From contig JBLKRX010000007.1 of NCBI GenBank assembly GCA_047608075.1, positions 115,224-179,223 on the forward strand: 64,000 nt of DNA, read 5' to 3'. The notes beneath the pieces are model-generated. The model saw nothing but the letters and a program-made list of their open reading frames with translations, had not been told where the DNA came from and ran no database searches. Source of the DNA: Ferdinandcohnia humi_A (lineage in GTDB: Bacteria; Bacillota; Bacilli; Bacillales; Bacillaceae_L). Made by a program: the position numbers and the translations under genes. Below are positions 61,057-64,000 of the stretch, piece by piece; position 1 is the first letter of the stretch; every line of letters begins with the position of its first letter.

Positions 61057-63039
61057 CTATTGCAAAGAAATGTCCACAATTTCATCTATATATTTTGTTG
61101 TATAATACCCTTGAATCCTCAATTTATCAGGGATAACTTGTTTATCGGGCAATTCGTTGTATAACTCGATAACTTGTTCCTTTTGGTAAAAACGTGGGTA
61201 CTCCATTTCACCAAATGGATGATGGTAATCATTGATATTATACGTTTTACCGTTTCTATCAATTAACACCCCATCTCTACTTGCTATACCCATTGAAAGT
61301 GGAATATCATTTCCAGCAGTAAGAAACTCAAAAGAAAAAGTTTCATACTCTCGATTTTCAGGCACTTCATCAACTAACACGACTTTCGTTGGAGTTCCAA
61401 CTGTAATATCATCAATTGATATTTTGTTACCTATATATTCAAAGGTTTGAGGAAAACCCTTTGATAGGTCTATATCAATTGTAACATCGTCTTGGATAAA
61501 AAAATTGATTGACCCGAAATGAACGTTAATCTCCTTTGGATTATCAAAATAAAGAGTTTCAAAGCCCGTAATATATGACTGATTGAACATTCCCCCAGTT
61601 GGTATAACTTGTACATTCTTATTTTTCGTTGTAAGTTTTTCTATATTGATTGAATATATGTGCTCATCTGGTTTTATACTGCGAATACTATATTGAAGGA
61701 CAGTTGTTGTCGGAGCAATTGTTAGTTTTTCAATATGCACGGGAACTCCAGTGATATCTATTTCTTTATCCAACTCATGGACAATAGATGTTTGTTTTGT
61801 TACAGGAATCGTAAAACTCCAATCACCTTCAATAGTCTCATTCTGGTCAAAGGGTACTTGTCCTTCTTTAGCATCCACTGCCTTATGAAGCCTAGTGAGT
61901 TTAAGTTTAATGTCCCCACTTTCTTTAGCAATCGGGAATATACTAAATTTCCCCTTGGAGATATTATTATCTTCTGATTGCTCAGGAGGAATTGGGGAAT
62001 ACATAGGGATGCCCTGAATATCCAAGATTTTATCCTCATTTTCAATAATTACTCCGTCATACATATTAATGACATATTGATTGTTATTTTCCATATCTTC
62101 AATTTCATAATAAATAAGCGTTTGGTAATCATCAGCAATAGCCGTTTTAATTTTCACTTTTACTCCATTGCTCACACTTTCCATATTAAGCGGCTCTCCT
62201 AGACCACTTTTTAAATAATTAAGTAATTGTTCATCTTCTTGCCGAACCCAGCCTAGCCACGAATAATAAAAATATGCGTAACTGTTTGTTGCATAACCAG
62301 TAAAAATAAGCAGTGTTAGAACTGAGGCAAGAACAATACTATAAATAGTACGTTTCTTTTTTACCTTCCTTCTCACCATTTGAGTATGATTAACCCTATT
62401 TACAATCTTCTCCATAAAAGTAGATGGGATATCAATAGTTTCTTTTGAAATTGTAGAAATCATATCCTGAAAAGCAGCTAATTCACTTTGACAGCTTTGA
62501 CATGTATGTAAATGCATTTCTAATTGGATCTTCTCAGCTCGATTCAAAACTCTACTCAAATAGTCTATAAAATTTTCTTGATATTCCCTACAGCTATCAT
62601 GAGCTACACCTTTAACATGCGAGCCGACTCCCATAAACAACCGACTTTTTACAGTCTGCACAGGAACCTGAAGTACAGATACAACTTCTTCCTGGGATAA
62701 ACCGTATAAATATGATAGAGCAATCGGTTCCCTATAAATTTCTTCCATTTGTTTTAAAGTTCCTAGGGTTGTTTTATCTGAAACTACTACTCTCTTTTTA
62801 GATGATACTCCTCTACATTCATGTAAAAAGAGAGAAATAACCCACAAATCAAAGTTAGTATTCTCCTTCAAGCGGAGAATCCCATCAAACACCTTAATCA
62901 TCGTATTATAGAATACCTCTTCTATATCATGAGCATCATCAAAATAGGACCGACCTAATGCATATAAGGGACGTTTCCGACGTTCAAACCATTCAATTAT
63001 TGCTGTCATGTCCTTCTCCAAAACGGGTGTCGCTTTCAT
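61057..63039 (-). CDS. Fusion of sigma-like (ECF) domain, zinc-finger anti-sigma domain and DUF4179/DUF5643 extracellular region
   Basis: 660 residues from the ATG at 63039 (GTG at 63048 is too near its site). Degenerate ECF region 2 ('FDDAHDIEEVFYNTMIKVFD') and region 4 ('EPIALSYLYGLSQEEVVSVL', then 'QVPVQTVKSRLFMGVGS') come first. A zf-HC2/ZAS motif H-x3-C-x2-C (HLHTCQSC, about 178-183) follows, then one membrane helix (about 233-255) and about 400 residues outside the cell, DUF4179-like and DUF5643-like. It combines what are usually two proteins. A cytosolic sigma domain held by the same chain as its anti-sigma could only be freed by proteolysis. Confidence 0.8.
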   Translation of the reverse strand: MKATPVLEKDMTAIIEWFERRKRPLYALGRSYFDDAHDIEEVFYNTMIKVFDGILRLKENTNFDLWVISLFLHECRGVSSKKRVVVSDKTTLGTLKQMEEIYREPIALSYLYGLSQEEVVSVLQVPVQTVKSRLFMGVGSHVKGVAHDSCREYQENFIDYLSRVLNRAEKIQLEMHLHTCQSCQSELAAFQDMISTISKETIDIPSTFMEKIVNRVNHTQMVRRKVKKKRTIYSIVLASVLTLLIFTGYATNSYAYFYYSWLGWVRQEDEQLLNYLKSGLGEPLNMESVSNGVKVKIKTAIADDYQTLIYYEIEDMENNNQYVINMYDGVIIENEDKILDIQGIPMYSPIPPEQSEDNNISKGKFSIFPIAKESGDIKLKLTRLHKAVDAKEGQVPFDQNETIEGDWSFTIPVTKQTSIVHELDKEIDITGVPVHIEKLTIAPTTTVLQYSIRSIKPDEHIYSINIEKLTTKNKNVQVIPTGGMFNQSYITGFETLYFDNPKEINVHFGSINFFIQDDVTIDIDLSKGFPQTFEYIGNKISIDDITVGTPTKVVLVDEVPENREYETFSFEFLTAGNDIPLSMGIASRDGVLIDRNGKTYNINDYHHPFGEMEYPRFYQKEQVIELYNELPDKQVIPDKLRIQGYYTTKYIDEIVDISLQ

Positions 63040-63173
63040 TTGACTCACTTCACCTCTCTTTTCTACGTTCCAATTTTATGATTGCTGTTAAAAGGATTAA
63101 TATATCTATTAGTCTTTCGAAAGTATAGTCCTATTCCTCGGAACTGTGGTTTCTAAAAAGTCCTCTTCAATCT

Positions 63174-63470
63174 TAAAAAATACTTTTTTTGATTTTCTCT
63201 TCCTCCTAAAGATGTATACCAATTTTGAACACGTTTGACATGTTCCTCATCACTTCTTACGTTGTTTTCAATTGTTTCATAACCCTAATAGATCTCGTAT
63301 TCCCAAATAGCCAATACCTCAATAAAGTCACTGTTAGCTTTCGTCATCCACCTACCAACTAATCTTGCCCCATACTTAAGTTGTGTAGGCAATAGTGTAT
63401 TGTTAAAATGATGATTAAAATGATCGAGGATACTAGGATCAACATGGTACATTTTTGTACGATATATCAT
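63174..63470 (-). pseudogene. NIPSNAP-family protein interrupted by an in-frame TAG
   Basis: From the ATG at 63470 (AAGGAG 9-10 nt upstream) the frame reads MIYRTKMYHVDPSILDHFNH, then 'TLLPTQLKYGARLVGRWMTK' and 'IEVLAIWEYEIY'. There a TAG (63285-63287) interrupts it, after which the same frame continues 'GYETIENNVRSDEEHVKRVQ', then 'NWYTSLGGRENQKKYF' to a TAA at 63174. That is one codon from an intact NIPSNAP-like protein of about 98 residues. NIPSNAP proteins have a dimeric alpha+beta barrel fold and unknown enzymatic role. Confidence 0.85.
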
Positions 63471-63479
63471 TAGAACCAA

Positions 63480-63747
63480 CTCCTTATTGAAAGCTATATA
63501 CGAGTTCTCCTGCTTCGTTTAGTTTTAGTAGTAAGGATAAGGCTACATCTCCCATGCAAAATCTTCTTCTATGAATCAACTTGTCTAAAGGAGACCTTAA
63601 TGCTGTAAGTTTGGTTGTATTCTTTTACAGCCCCATTTCCATATATAGCCTTTTAAAATTGTATCATATTTCAGAAATTATGGAATAAACTTGATGACAT
63701 TCTTAAAAGAATCCCCATCAAGATGATTTTGACGTTTAATGTTAACA
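63480..63747. other. Intergenic region, 268 bp
   Basis: Between the NIPSNAP-like pseudogene and the 52-bp tandem repeats. AT-rich, no gene or RNA recognised. Confidence 0.4.
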
Positions 63748-64000
63748 TGGACCTTTATTCGGTTCTCTTGAGATTTTGTGACTTGAGGAGCCTTCTCTGT
63801 TACCTTGTTGCGGTTCTCTCAGCATTTTTGGGCACTGACGACGCTTCTCTGTTTCCTTTTTCCGGATCCCACAGTATTTTTGGACACTGACGGCGCTTCT
63901 CTGTTTCCTTTTTCCGGCTCCCGCAGCGTTTTTGGGCACTGACGCTCCTTCTCAATTACCTTTTTCCAACTCCAGCAGCGTTTTTGGGCACTGACGCTCC
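63748..64000. repeat. 52-bp tandem repeat array (continues beyond the window)
   Basis: GGGCACTGACG or GGACACTGACG occurs at 63830, 63882, 63934 and 63986, each exactly 52 bp from the last. The shared unit is CTTCTCTGTTTCC then TTTTTCCGGCTCCC then GCAGCGTTTTTGGGCACTGA. A degenerate first copy begins near 63748. A 65-codon reverse frame across it is a by-product. Confidence 0.92.

Noticed and set aside
63742..63939. 65-codon reverse ORF
   Set aside because: It is a by-product of the 52-bp tandem repeats with no start signal.
1..64000. CRISPR arrays, tRNA or rRNA genes, and prophage modules
   Set aside because: No regularly spaced direct repeats with unique spacers, no cloverleaf or rRNA-like sequence, and no phage structural or integrase gene were seen.

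Overview
The window looks like chromosomal DNA from a low-GC Gram-positive of the family Bacillaceae. The evidence is the strong AGGAGG-type ribosome-binding sites with frequent TTG and GTG starts, a ydaO/yuaA-type c-di-AMP riboswitch ahead of ktrAB, an IseA-like inhibitor, DUF3231, DUF6010 and DUF6376 proteins, and several Bacillaceae-style intergenic repeats. I cannot fix the genus. No rRNA, tRNA, CRISPR array, prophage or intact transposase is visible.

Layout. 1-1679: a PTS-controlled BglG/MtlR-type activator, cut by the window edge. 2.2-3.4 kb: a SRPBCC protein and a short-chain reductase. 3.7-7.5 kb: a reverse-strand operon of FCD-type regulator, NhaC-family transporter and amidohydrolase, with a strong palindrome at its promoter. 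7.7-13 kb: a duplicated-domain surface protein, an AtoE-type transporter, a SET-domain protein, a 52-bp tandem repeat array and an ABC-type ATPase. 13.2-15.8 kb: ktrAB potassium uptake under a c-di-AMP riboswitch, with MITE-like DNA between switch and gene. 16-20.7 kb: an SDR/TetR divergent pair, a methyltransferase, and corA behind a 45-codon leader ORF. 20.9-28.4 kb: nitronate monooxygenase/MFS next to a broken LysR gene, an oxidoreductase, a transglutaminase-like protein, a methyltransferase and a small zinc-ribbon/alpha-CTD-like protein, in a stretch rich in one dispersed repeat. 28.7-38 kb: an HD-GYP protein, phosphate uptake (DUF47-Pit), PepE, a frameshifted M42 peptidase, a DJ-1-like protein lacking its cysteine, an IseA-like protein, a GNAT and a nitrilase. 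38-42.8 kb: an ECF sigma/putative anti-sigma pair, an Arg-Asp repeat protein, two lone ABC permeases and a membrane protein sharing a domain with the anti-sigma. 43.2-54.4 kb: a second oxidoreductase, a HAD phosphatase, a diguanylate cyclase, a frameshifted methyltransferase, a two-gene ABC exporter, a nucleotidyltransferase, an ECF sigma with SnoaL-like tail, a phosphatase, a hydrolase and a DnaJ-type zinc protein. 54.5-64 kb: a membrane hydrolase, an orphan histidine kinase, lipoproteins, a TVP38 protein, an isochorismatase-like hydrolase, a sigma/anti-sigma fusion, a broken NIPSNAP gene and a second clear 52-bp repeat array.

Themes. (1) Ion homeostasis with RNA-level control: ktrAB under a c-di-AMP switch, and corA behind a leader peptide carrying Glu-Pro-Glu-Pro-Asp, which recalls the Mg2+-sensing MgtL leader of enteric bacteria. 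(2) Envelope stress signalling: three ECF-type sigma proteins, one fused to its own anti-sigma domain. (3) Gene erosion: four genes are broken by single lesions (LysR, M42, a methyltransferase, NIPSNAP) and there are two more decayed remnants. Two of the four lesions are frameshifts and could be sequencing errors. (4) Tandem repeats with a strict 52-bp period, about five helical turns, in two clear arrays and one weaker one.
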